This document shows positions 9,901 to 14,942 of a stretch of 34,056 nt of DNA, one piece after another. The notes beneath the pieces were generated by a model, which ran no database searches, was not told the origin of the DNA, and saw nothing but the letters and a program-made list of their open reading frames with translations. The stretch's first letter is position 1; each line of letters opens with the position of its first letter. Origin of the DNA: a virus; IMG/VR virus record IMGVR_UViG_3300035698_007002, positions 1 to 34,056 of that record. One strand, written 5' to 3'. Position numbers and translations under genes: made by a program.

Positions 9901-9997
9901 ACGAAGATTATTGCCCGGGCAAAACATCCCATACCTACGCGGGCTGTTCGATAAGGTCGAGCAAGGAGCTAACTCAGCGATGGGAATAACACCTTAA
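6971..9997 (+). CDS. Large internal virion protein (T7 gp16-like), no transglycosylase domain
   Basis: The 1008-residue product is the largest protein and the third member of the internal core. It is shorter than T7 gp16 (1318), and I cannot see the N-terminal lytic transglycosylase domain of that family: the first 130 residues are acidic and Pro/Asp-rich. The body is helical and highly charged, and weakly hydrophobic stretches near residues 160-200 and 855-880 could touch membrane. In T7-like phages this protein completes the DNA channel across the inner membrane. The gene overlaps the previous stop by one base. Confidence 0.7.
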   Translation: MPFEPVDPSKLGPRPITPDDVTSSPSTGGVIGSFLKQENVLVNAADAIFNNFMLDEPEDPSYDPFEEMDGYEGYADELGNVTSPTQMVRRKQNIDEENASRELFASADGFQKILAVGSLVASDPTTLIPIGSSAYKTYRIGGRILEGGVKTAGVAAAVETGREALLQYNQDTRTLEESLWNVGAAGVVGGILGGAAAGLSDSNIKQIVKRYEDDMVTPAPTPGGSLSAAVPDAVTTIEQEEIKGLNRTKAVFRKVPGFLKNPVWETATSGSNVVRKISEQLSDLSLVKNKNVEGIASEQSVELGVKMYDTLRVPFYRDYNDAWKTYKARAKKGLPAGERVGSKSNGSLTRKEFDEAIGKSMRRSDESPIPEVAIAAKSARRNVFDPVLKRAEEVGIFKNVDEIDIKTADSWLKRVYDVDKIKANRIEFKRRVMGWLKKERDIAEEGTTRADRFDVELDELSEEIIDRITNVTQGRIPYDHKIGEKGSFKRDPGARGSAKQRVFAIPDETIEDFLVSDINAVMENHLRTMAPDNELLAKFKTLDFDVVKKTIQDDYNKLRDTVEKSKVAGEAKDRKMLKLEKDLEKDIRNTRAMWDKLRGTYKQPDDYSAPAHVFERGAMALNFVRLLGDVVASSIPDLGRPVMVHGFARSYGDLVKTVMTDIKGLKLAAGDVTEMGVALDLTNSMTALKRANMDEFMPTTGKIDAATQKVSTTTALLTGINHHNAMMKTFSGVMTQNRMLKAIQDLGAGKTLPEKELTNLASHGIDINMAKRISSEFTTHGETRRVLRIANAREWADVEAKNTFQAAVRKQVDEIIVTPGLDRPLWLSEPGWRSIGQFKSFSFSSMQRVAMAGLQQADINVMAGMTASIFLGSLVYAYKTKMRGAEVSDDPRVWITEGIDRSGIAGWFFDVNNIVEKSTRGRVGVNALLGGPPMSRYASRNVTGALLGPSFGAAQDIFQITGAAASGEVSEADTHAARRLLPGQNIPYLRGLFDKVEQGANSAMGITP

Positions 9998-10026
9998 TTA
10001 TGGTATAACTACTTAGGAGAATAACG

Positions 10027-11358
10027 ATGGCAACAGTACCGATTTCAGATAGAGACCCGAAGGACCAATACACGGCCACTTCTCTTCAGACTATTTTCCC
10101 GTACACATTTTGGGTGAAGGATCAGACGCATATTGCTGTGTACCAGAACGGCACCCTGTTAACCCTCACAACTCACTACACTGTATCAGCGGTATTATCC
10201 GTAACTGGTGCAAATGTTGTGCTAGTTACTGGGGCTGCGCTCAACGATGCGATAACAATCGTATATGATCCAGCGTTCACCCGCACAGCCGAGTACACAG
10301 GAACCATTCGTTTAGACGCCCTTAATACAGAACTCACATATATGCTGACGTTACTACAATCTAACCAACGCAAGATTGATGACGCCATTAGATTATCGGA
10401 CACAGAAACAATAAACTTCGCAGCTGAGCTGCCATCCTTGACAGGTGTGGCCGGTAAAATTCTATCGGTAGACGACGCAGGCGCAGCATTCGAATTTAAG
10501 ACATTCTCTTCTGTTGAGGCGACCTTAGATTATGCAGGTACTAGTGAGGCAGAGAACGACTTTATGGTCCGCGGCGGATTTGGTTGGGTTAACGAGGCAC
10601 CAGCCGCTGCTCGTACTTCTATGGGCTTAGGCGCCTTAGCCACGAGCACAATCATTGGTGAGACTGAGGTTGTAGTCGCCGCAGGGGATTCTTTAGTCTT
10701 TGCAGATACTAGCGATAGTGACGCTGTTAAGCGCGACACAGTACAAGGCGTTATTGATTTAGTCCCTGCGGATCTACTGGGCAAGTCTGACACAGTAATC
10801 ACAGCCGCAGACACAATTATCTTTGGGGACGCCACAGACAGCGGCAACCCTAAGACAGATACAGTGCAAGGGATACTCGACTTAGCAAGCGGCGGTTTAA
10901 CATTAGGGACCGCCCAAGCGACAACATCCGGCTCAGCGTTTGATTTTACAGGTATTCCCGCAGGGATTAAACGAATAACCATTAGTCTTGATAGTGTCTC
11001 ACAAGACAACTCTGGCAACCCTTTGGTACAACTCGGTGACAGCGGTGGATTTGAAACAACGGGCTACACAGGCGGGTCTGCAGTCGCATATTCTGGAAGT
11101 GGGACGAACTCCAACGGCTTCAGGTTCTCTCAGTCGTTAGGCTCGGGAGACCAGCTTGACGGCATAATGATACTAACACTAGTAGACGCAGCCACCTTTC
11201 AGTGGGTTTGCACAATGGCGTCCGCGACTGACAATGCGGGTAAATTCTTTTGGGGTGGTGGGGCAAAGTTACTATCCGCAGAATTAACACAGATACGAAT
11301 CACAACAACAGGCGCAGGCGATTTTGACGCTGGCAAAGTAAACATTCAATACGAATAG
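10027..11358 (+). CDS. Tail fibre protein with T7 gp17-type N-terminus
   Basis: The 443-residue protein starts like T7 gp17 (family PF03906). Residues about 10-120 carry QTIFPYTFWVKDQTHIAVYQ, a TLTTHYTVSAV strand and a DAITIVYDPAFTRTAEYTG segment, then an LTYMLTLLQSNQRKIDDAIRL coiled helix. That domain docks fibres to the tail. The middle contains two copies of a TVQGxxDL motif (about 237-283). The C-terminal part (about 290-443) has a GTAQATTSGSAFDFTGIPAG start and a DAGKVNIQYE end, a beta domain seen at the tips of many marine phage tail proteins and likely receptor-facing. AGGAGA precedes the ATG. Confidence 0.88.
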   Translation: MATVPISDRDPKDQYTATSLQTIFPYTFWVKDQTHIAVYQNGTLLTLTTHYTVSAVLSVTGANVVLVTGAALNDAITIVYDPAFTRTAEYTGTIRLDALNTELTYMLTLLQSNQRKIDDAIRLSDTETINFAAELPSLTGVAGKILSVDDAGAAFEFKTFSSVEATLDYAGTSEAENDFMVRGGFGWVNEAPAAARTSMGLGALATSTIIGETEVVVAAGDSLVFADTSDSDAVKRDTVQGVIDLVPADLLGKSDTVITAADTIIFGDATDSGNPKTDTVQGILDLASGGLTLGTAQATTSGSAFDFTGIPAGIKRITISLDSVSQDNSGNPLVQLGDSGGFETTGYTGGSAVAYSGSGTNSNGFRFSQSLGSGDQLDGIMILTLVDAATFQWVCTMASATDNAGKFFWGGGAKLLSAELTQIRITTTGAGDFDAGKVNIQYE

Positions 11359-11366
11359 GTGAAAAA

Positions 11367-11633
11367 ATGACAGACGTTAGACAAGTAAATGTGACCACAG
11401 GCGAAGTTACCGAGAGGGACTACACAGCCGCTGAGCGCGACGCGCAGTTAGTTAAAATCGCAAGAGCGGCTATGGCGGATTGGCAAGCGGAGATAGCACA
11501 GAGCGACTTCGCTAGCCGTGACGTCGAAAATATTCTTAATGTTCTAACTGACGCGCAGCTTAAAGCGCTTGACCGTAAGACTAAAGATAAACACACAAAG
11601 AAAAAAGAAGCTCGGGCGAGAAAGCCTACGTAA
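11367..11633 (+). CDS. Small charged protein, possible fibre accessory protein
   Basis: The 88-residue product has an N-terminal VNVTTGEVTERDYTAAERDAQ stretch, typical of short proteins encoded right after tail fibre genes (some act in fibre assembly), then a helical region and a strongly basic tail (Lys/Arg-rich, last 20 residues). It starts nine bases after the fibre stop and ends by sharing a base with the next ATG. No enzyme motif is visible. The fibre-chaperone reading rests only on position and N-terminal pattern. Confidence 0.5.
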   Translation: MTDVRQVNVTTGEVTERDYTAAERDAQLVKIARAAMADWQAEIAQSDFASRDVENILNVLTDAQLKALDRKTKDKHTKKKEARARKPT

Positions 11634-12130
11634 TGGAATGGCTCCTTCTCATACCATATATGGCTGTAATGGCAGCTTGGTCCGGCGGTAGTCTACCGGG
11701 GCATAGCAAGCTACCAACGTTTCTCCCTGAAGTACTCTTCGCTATACCATTTGGCGCTGTACTATTCCCATTGATAAGTTGGTACGCCCTTATATCAATA
11801 GCTTGGTCATACATCTGGATGCAGACTGGACACGCCAACGCTCTACCGTGGGGAGATGGCGGGCATAACCCCAATAGAACCAATACCTTATCACCACTAG
11901 TGAAGCTGTTATCAGACAAGTTAAACATAGTGTACTACTCCCGTAATTATGCTAGGCTATTTATGTCTGTAAAAGGATTTCTCATAACACTGCCAGTCGG
12001 TGGATTAGGTATTATGCTTTGGCCGTTAGGCTATGATCTAGGCCATAGATTAGGAAGTAACACCGCTAGAGAATTACTATCAGGCGCAGGGGCCGGAATA
12101 TGCATACTAACTTTTAAGGCACTCTTATGA
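11633..12130 (+). CDS. Conserved phage membrane protein
   Basis: The 165-residue protein has hydrophobic segments at about residues 1-17, 36-62 and 115-135, plus a short one at the C-terminus. It has a central polar motif with WMQTGHANALPWGDGGHNPNR (about 62-82). I recognise the pattern as a family often found beside fibre and lysis genes in podoviruses, with no known function. It overlaps both neighbours by a few bases. Possible roles are an inner membrane protein in lysis timing or superinfection exclusion; neither is shown by the sequence. Confidence 0.6.
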   Translation: MEWLLLIPYMAVMAAWSGGSLPGHSKLPTFLPEVLFAIPFGAVLFPLISWYALISIAWSYIWMQTGHANALPWGDGGHNPNRTNTLSPLVKLLSDKLNIVYYSRNYARLFMSVKGFLITLPVGGLGIMLWPLGYDLGHRLGSNTARELLSGAGAGICILTFKALL

Positions 12131-12348
12131 ATACCGCATTAGAACAAGTAGCTAAACTCCCAGAGAAAGCCCAATCCGCAATATCTTATGGCAGCGGGGG
12201 CGGTATGATTGGCGCCTCTATGTTTGTCAATATAGAGAATTACCTCCATCTATACGGCCTACTCGCCGGGTGTCTTATTGTCACAGTAAGGCTGGCGTAT
12301 GATGGCATTGCCCTAGCCCGCCGCATTCACGACAAGCAGGACAAGTAA
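12127..12348 (+). CDS. Candidate holin
   Basis: The 73-residue protein has a polar helical N-terminus, two short adjoining hydrophobic stretches (about residues 24-36 and 41-56) and a charged tail RRIHDKQDK. Size, charge and position in the late operon near the spanins match small phage holins, which make the inner-membrane hole at lysis. It overlaps the preceding gene (ATGA) and the following start by one base. No endolysin follows, so lysis needs another enzyme. The product at 12786 is an alternative holin. Confidence 0.5.
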   Translation: MNTALEQVAKLPEKAQSAISYGSGGGMIGASMFVNIENYLHLYGLLAGCLIVTVRLAYDGIALARRIHDKQDK

Positions 12349-12755
12349 TGTTGAACCCAGCTCTAAGTAATTTAGAGTTTGGTGAAGTTGCAGAGACGTT
12401 TGTTAAGTACAAGTTAGAGCGCTGGGGTGAGAGTGTAATACGCCCTACAGGAACTCTACCATATGACCTCGTAGTTATGCGGGGCGACAAGTTAATCAGA
12501 ATACAAGTTAAAGCTAGGTCCGACCTAGACAGTGCTGGGTATAGCTACAAATTCAAAACAACCCAAGGCAGAAACAGTGACCCCTACGAAGAGGGTGTTA
12601 TAGATATGTTCGCCTTTGTTGCTTTGGATATAGAAGAGGTTGTCTTCGCCCCACATGCAGGGGCAGTAGCAAGGAACTTCCACCCTGCCGAGTTTGAGGA
12701 AGAACAAGACTACCGCACGTGGTTACAGATGTTGGACACACTAGGCGTAAAGTAG
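12348..12755 (+). CDS. PD-(D/E)XK-type nuclease-like protein
   Basis: The 135-residue protein has an N-terminal helix with GEVAETFVKYKLERWG (residues 12-27), then PYDLVVM (38-44) and KLIRIQVKA (48-56). This D-x(n)-Q-x-K arrangement is the core of the PD-(D/E)XK fold used by Holliday resolvases and intron-type endonucleases (compare PF11645). It lies between membrane and lysis genes, an unusual place for a nuclease. It could process DNA at packaging, degrade host DNA, or have arrived as a homing-type gene. The start is ATG, overlapping the previous stop by one base. Confidence 0.6.
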   Translation: MLNPALSNLEFGEVAETFVKYKLERWGESVIRPTGTLPYDLVVMRGDKLIRIQVKARSDLDSAGYSYKFKTTQGRNSDPYEEGVIDMFAFVALDIEEVVFAPHAGAVARNFHPAEFEEEQDYRTWLQMLDTLGVK

Positions 12756-12761
12756 TATACT
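12732..12761 (+). promoter_or_regulatory. Possible sigma70 promoter for lysis genes
   Basis: TTGGAC (12732-12737), an 18-base spacer and TATACT (12756-12761) sit just upstream of the small membrane and spanin genes. The -10 matches five of six consensus bases and the -35 three. It lies at the very end of the nuclease gene. Confidence 0.4.
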
Positions 12762-12785
12762 GCGCTTAACAATAGGAGAACTATT

Positions 12786-12977
12786 ATGGCTGATCTAATT
12801 ATGCAATTACTACAATCCAGCGGTCTAGCTGTATTAGTAGCTAATCTATTCACAATGTTTATTGACGACGCGAAGCTTTCTAAAGCTAGCGGCCTTACTA
12901 AAGCTCTGTTGGGTTTCCTTAACCTAGTATCGCTAAACGTCTTTGGTAACAAGAACCTTACAGAAGACAATGGGTAA
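12786..12977 (+). CDS. Small hydrophobic protein, alternative holin candidate
   Basis: The 63-residue product has a long hydrophobic N-terminal half (about residues 3-26, with LLQSSGLAVLVANLFTMF) and a second, amphipathic hydrophobic stretch (about 38-52). AGGAGA lies nine bases before the ATG, and a possible promoter lies upstream. It overlaps the i-spanin gene by eight bases, so it is part of the lysis cassette. Holin or holin-regulator function is inferred from size, hydrophobicity and neighbours; the family is not one I can name. Confidence 0.5.
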   Translation: MADLIMQLLQSSGLAVLVANLFTMFIDDAKLSKASGLTKALLGFLNLVSLNVFGNKNLTEDNG

Positions 12978-13188
12978 GTTGATAGTTAATATCCTTATGG
13001 GTATTGGCGAGTTGCTTAAACCACTTATAGCACCCCTGTATTTCCTGCGTCAGGGACGTAAGAATGCAGAGGCTAAGCAGGATAAAAATGATGCTGAAGT
13101 TTTGCAAGAGCAGCGGGATAACGATGTTGATAATCTCCACGATGCCCATCTTAAGTGGGTGCGTATCCGCAAGAACCGCGACAAGTAA
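12970..13188 (+). CDS. Putative i-spanin (Rz-like)
   Basis: The 72-residue protein begins with a hydrophobic segment (about residues 4-25). A charged helical region rich in Lys, Asp, Glu and Gln follows (about 30-65), typical of the periplasmic coiled coil of inner-membrane spanins. I chose ATG 12970 over an ATG at 12943 because it directly precedes the hydrophobic segment and overlaps the previous gene's stop. The o-spanin gene lies inside it in another frame, the classic Rz/Rz1 overlap. Spanins fuse inner and outer membranes in the last step of lysis of Gram-negative hosts. Confidence 0.68.
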   Translation: MGKLIVNILMGIGELLKPLIAPLYFLRQGRKNAEAKQDKNDAEVLQEQRDNDVDNLHDAHLKWVRIRKNRDK

Positions 13189-13312
13189 TAGAGTAGCTCC
13201 ACAGGCGATCATTATTACGCTTCATGAAGAACAGGTATTGTCAGAACAACTGCCTGAATTTTTCCTTAGATTTACAAACCAACAGCTGGACTTACTGGCT
13301 ATCCCTAGATAG
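13088..13312 (+). CDS. Putative o-spanin lipoprotein (Rz1-like)
   Basis: This reading frame is nested in and extends past the i-spanin gene, shifted by one base. The product (74 residues from 13088) starts MMLKFCK, has a hydrophobic stretch and a lipobox LSGC with Cys at residue 25, fitting lipoprotein signal cleavage and outer-membrane anchoring. AGG lies seven bases before the tandem ATG codons at 13088 and 13091. The mature part is short and polar, with a hydrophobic C-terminus. The combination of lipobox, overlap and position makes the assignment fairly secure despite no sequence-level family match. Confidence 0.68.
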   Translation: MMLKFCKSSGITMLIISTMPILSGCVSARTATSNRVAPQAIIITLHEEQVLSEQLPEFFLRFTNQQLDLLAIPR

Positions 13313-13487
13313 GTAATACTGGGAGTTGTGAGCAGCTGCCAAACACCTCTAATACATTAGGGGCTAGAGCGTCTGCAACTCTTGCCACAGCCGCTATACA
13401 TTCCACCGGGTCGAAGTAAAGCCCGGGGTCTATAGTGATGAAAGGTTGTCCGTCAGGAAATATAATAAATATTAATGGGTACCACAT
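13305..13487 (-). CDS. Small hypothetical protein
   Basis: The 60-residue product has a hydrophobic start (MWYPLIFIIF), a FPDGQPFITIDPGLYFDP segment and two cysteines (residues 30 and 52). The amino-acid pattern looks like a real protein, and similar small proteins with a hydrophobic start and a YFD..C.A motif occur in other phages. Against it: no clear Shine-Dalgarno site is present, and a minus-strand terminator lies just upstream. It overlaps the o-spanin gene end by eight bases on the opposite strand. No function can be given. Confidence 0.45.
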   Translation of the reverse strand: MWYPLIFIIFPDGQPFITIDPGLYFDPVECIAAVARVADALAPNVLEVFGSCSQLPVLPI

Positions 13488-13510
13488 AGGGTTAACTATA
13501 CCACGTCCAT

Positions 13511-13547
13511 AGAAAAAGGGCGAGACCTGTAGGAAAGCCCCGCCCTT
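13511..13547 (-). terminator. Rho-independent terminator, minus strand
   Basis: Reading the minus strand, AAGGGCG (13547-13541) and CGCCCTT (13522-13516) form a stem followed by TTTCT, giving a run of T after the stem. It lies downstream of the minus-strand genes at 13571-14880 and would end that transcript before the convergent late genes. Confidence 0.65.
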
Positions 13548-13570
13548 ATCTTACGCAGTGGGTTGTCTAT

Positions 13571-13823
13571 TTAAGCATTGAGCTAGGGATGTTTAGAAGG
13601 TTCCCTCCATCGCCGCCCATAATCTTAGGCACTTGACCGTTCCACTTCTGGACCGCCTCATACATAATCAAAGATTGGCTAGTAGACAATGCCTTTGTTT
13701 TAATTTGCATAGCTTCTGCGGTGAATACGAGCTACAATCACATTAAAACATGCGGTGATTATAATGTGGATTTACGAACATACAGATTGGCAGTACCAGT
13801 AGTAGTGATAGTATCTTTTTCAT
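13571..13823 (-). pseudogene. Remnant of an SPFH/prohibitin-type gene (centre deleted)
   Basis: From ATG 13823 (AAGGA eight bases upstream) the frame reads a basic, hydrophobic start, MKKILSLLLVLPICMF, and stops at 13743 after 26 residues. A second open frame, 13731-13571, reads AEAMQIKTKALSTSQSLIMY, then EAVQKWNGQVPKIMGG and an NIPSSML end. That is the C-terminus of prohibitin/SPFH proteins, which keep an ALS...YEAVxKW(N/D)G motif. The SPFH domain between the two is missing. An inverted repeat, CACATTA/TAATGTG (13739-13774 region), lies at the junction. Together this reads as one gene that lost its middle by deletion. Confidence 0.6.
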
Positions 13824-13836
13824 AGTATGTTTCCTT

Positions 13837-14046
13837 TTAAAATTTATCTATACGCTTAGTCATTAACCGCCGCCCACGTTCATAGAGCGCAGATAGTGGC
13901 CAAATTAATATAAACGGTAGTGACACAAAGAACCGCTTAAGATTTTTCAACGAGGGCTTAGCGAAGATTAGTATTGCCAAGCTGTTCAGCAGTAGCACTG
14001 CCATCCCGGCGAAGTATGCTCGCCATAGTATTGCCATAACTATCAT
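13837..14046 (-). CDS. Small membrane protein
   Basis: The 69-residue protein has two hydrophobic segments (about residues 3-29 and 40-54) separated by a basic loop, and a basic C-terminus, consistent with a two-pass inner-membrane protein with both ends inside. AGGAG lies seven bases before ATG 14046. The start overlaps the previous stop as ATGA, so it is coupled to the 14043-14369 gene. Function unknown. Confidence 0.6.
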   Translation of the reverse strand: MIVMAILWRAYFAGMAVLLLNSLAILIFAKPSLKNLKRFFVSLPFILIWPLSALYERGRRLMTKRIDKF

Positions 14047-14369
14047 TCCTTTTCTCCTCTAATTTCTTCTAGTTGATCTTCAAAGAACTTATCCATCATA
14101 CCTTTTAAAGCTAAACAGTTATCTTCATCACCGCTGATTACACTAAGGGATGATTGCAAAACAACATTTAGAAACGAACTTTTGTTCATCTTATACCCTA
14201 AGCAACCAGCTTCATCACCCTTAATGTTTACTAGGTAAAAGCCGCCATTCTCATGAGCAACGGCATCGCCGATCATCTCGTTAGCCTTAGTTATAAACTC
14301 AGCCCGCCCAGCTTTATCTGGATTGAAGGCGGTTTCTTCTGACTGTTGCTTTTTCTTTTTCGCCATCAT
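14043..14369 (-). CDS. Hypothetical protein
   Basis: The 108-residue product has a basic Lys-rich start (MMAKKKKQQ), a helical segment, a central GGFYLVNIKGDEAGCLGYKM strand region (about residues 43-61) and an acidic C-terminus (DQLEEIRGEKE). It looks soluble. GGGAGA precedes the tandem ATG at 14369. It overlaps the gene upstream and the gene downstream by four bases each. I do not recognise the family. Its place in an operon controlled by the TCACT element suggests early expression. Confidence 0.6.
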   Translation of the reverse strand: MMAKKKKQQSEETAFNPDKAGRAEFITKANEMIGDAVAHENGGFYLVNIKGDEAGCLGYKMNKSSFLNVVLQSSLSVISGDEDNCLALKGMMDKFFEDQLEEIRGEKE

Positions 14370-14548
14370 CTTTTCTCCCTGTTAAATACTTCATCAATAG
14401 TGCGGATCCTATCTCTAGATTCTTTCCACATAGTTAAGTTATCACCACAAGCAGAGAACAGTCTATCATCACTATTCTCTAGCGACTCCATCTTGTGCTG
14501 GAGAGAGGACCGCTCCTCCTCTAGGCTACTCCGCAGCTTATCATCCAT
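14366..14548 (-). CDS. Small coiled-coil protein
   Basis: The 60-residue product is nearly half charged and reads as one long helix or coiled coil (EEERSSLQHKMESLEN pattern at about residues 10-25), with no hydrophobic segment. It is coupled by ATGA-type overlaps to both neighbours. No family is recognised; a role as a protein-binding accessory factor is only a guess. Confidence 0.5.
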   Translation of the reverse strand: MDDKLRSSLEEERSSLQHKMESLENSDDRLFSACGDNLTMWKESRDRIRTIDEVFNREKR

Positions 14549-14880
14549 TAGTCTTTTACCTTCATAACCATACCGTTAACGAAATGCTCAAGCTCTGGCC
14601 GCGCTCTGTAAAGCTTGGCGATCATTATAGCAATGTCGATTGAACCAAGGCCGCTTATTCCAGTCACTTGGGCCCCCCCTTTGTCTATCATCACAATAAA
14701 GCCGTGGTCTTTATCCTTGGCCTCAATCATCTCGTCGATCACACTGTCAAACATCTCTGCGTCAGTAATTCCTTCACCACCGAGTTTGGCGCGTTGCTTA
14801 CGTTCCTTAGTCTTCTTAGCAGCATCAGCTATGCTTTCAACAACTGAAAGTTTAGGTGGTTGGTTTTCATCTTTAGGCAT
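14548..14880 (-). CDS. Hypothetical protein, first gene of small operon
   Basis: I start this gene at ATG 14880 (110 residues) and not at 14925, because AAAGGAA lies seven bases before 14880 and the longer start would leave no leader after the promoter. The protein has a basic helical N-terminal half (residues about 15-40, KKTKERKQRAK) and a C-terminal half with a FIVMIDKGGAQVTGISGLGS strand-turn and an IAIMIAKLYRARPEL helix. That pattern resembles small phage proteins of unknown role adjoining CobS/CobT-like genes. It is the first gene after operator copy a. Confidence 0.6.
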   Translation of the reverse strand: MPKDENQPPKLSVVESIADAAKKTKERKQRAKLGGEGITDAEMFDSVIDEMIEAKDKDHGFIVMIDKGGAQVTGISGLGSIDIAIMIAKLYRARPELEHFVNGMVMKVKD

Positions 14881-14908
14881 TTTGTATTCCTTTGGGTTAT
14901 GTTTAGGT

Positions 14909-14942
14909 TCACTATAGTTCACCACTCAGTATTGTAAGTCAA
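14909..14942 (-). promoter_or_regulatory. Sigma70 promoter with TCACT-type operator (copy a)
   Basis: On the minus strand TTGACT (14942-14937), a 17-base spacer and AACTAT (14919-14914) form a promoter 30-60 bases before the gene at 14880. The 16-bp element TCACTATAGTTCACCA (plus strand, 14909-14924) covers the -10. It has two TCAC half sites 10 bp apart and belongs to a five-member set. Confidence 0.65.

Noticed and set aside
14905-14925. T7-like promoter (CACTATAG) here and at 18276
   Set aside because: No phage RNA polymerase is encoded, the rest of the 23-bp T7 consensus is absent, and the match is part of the five-copy operator.
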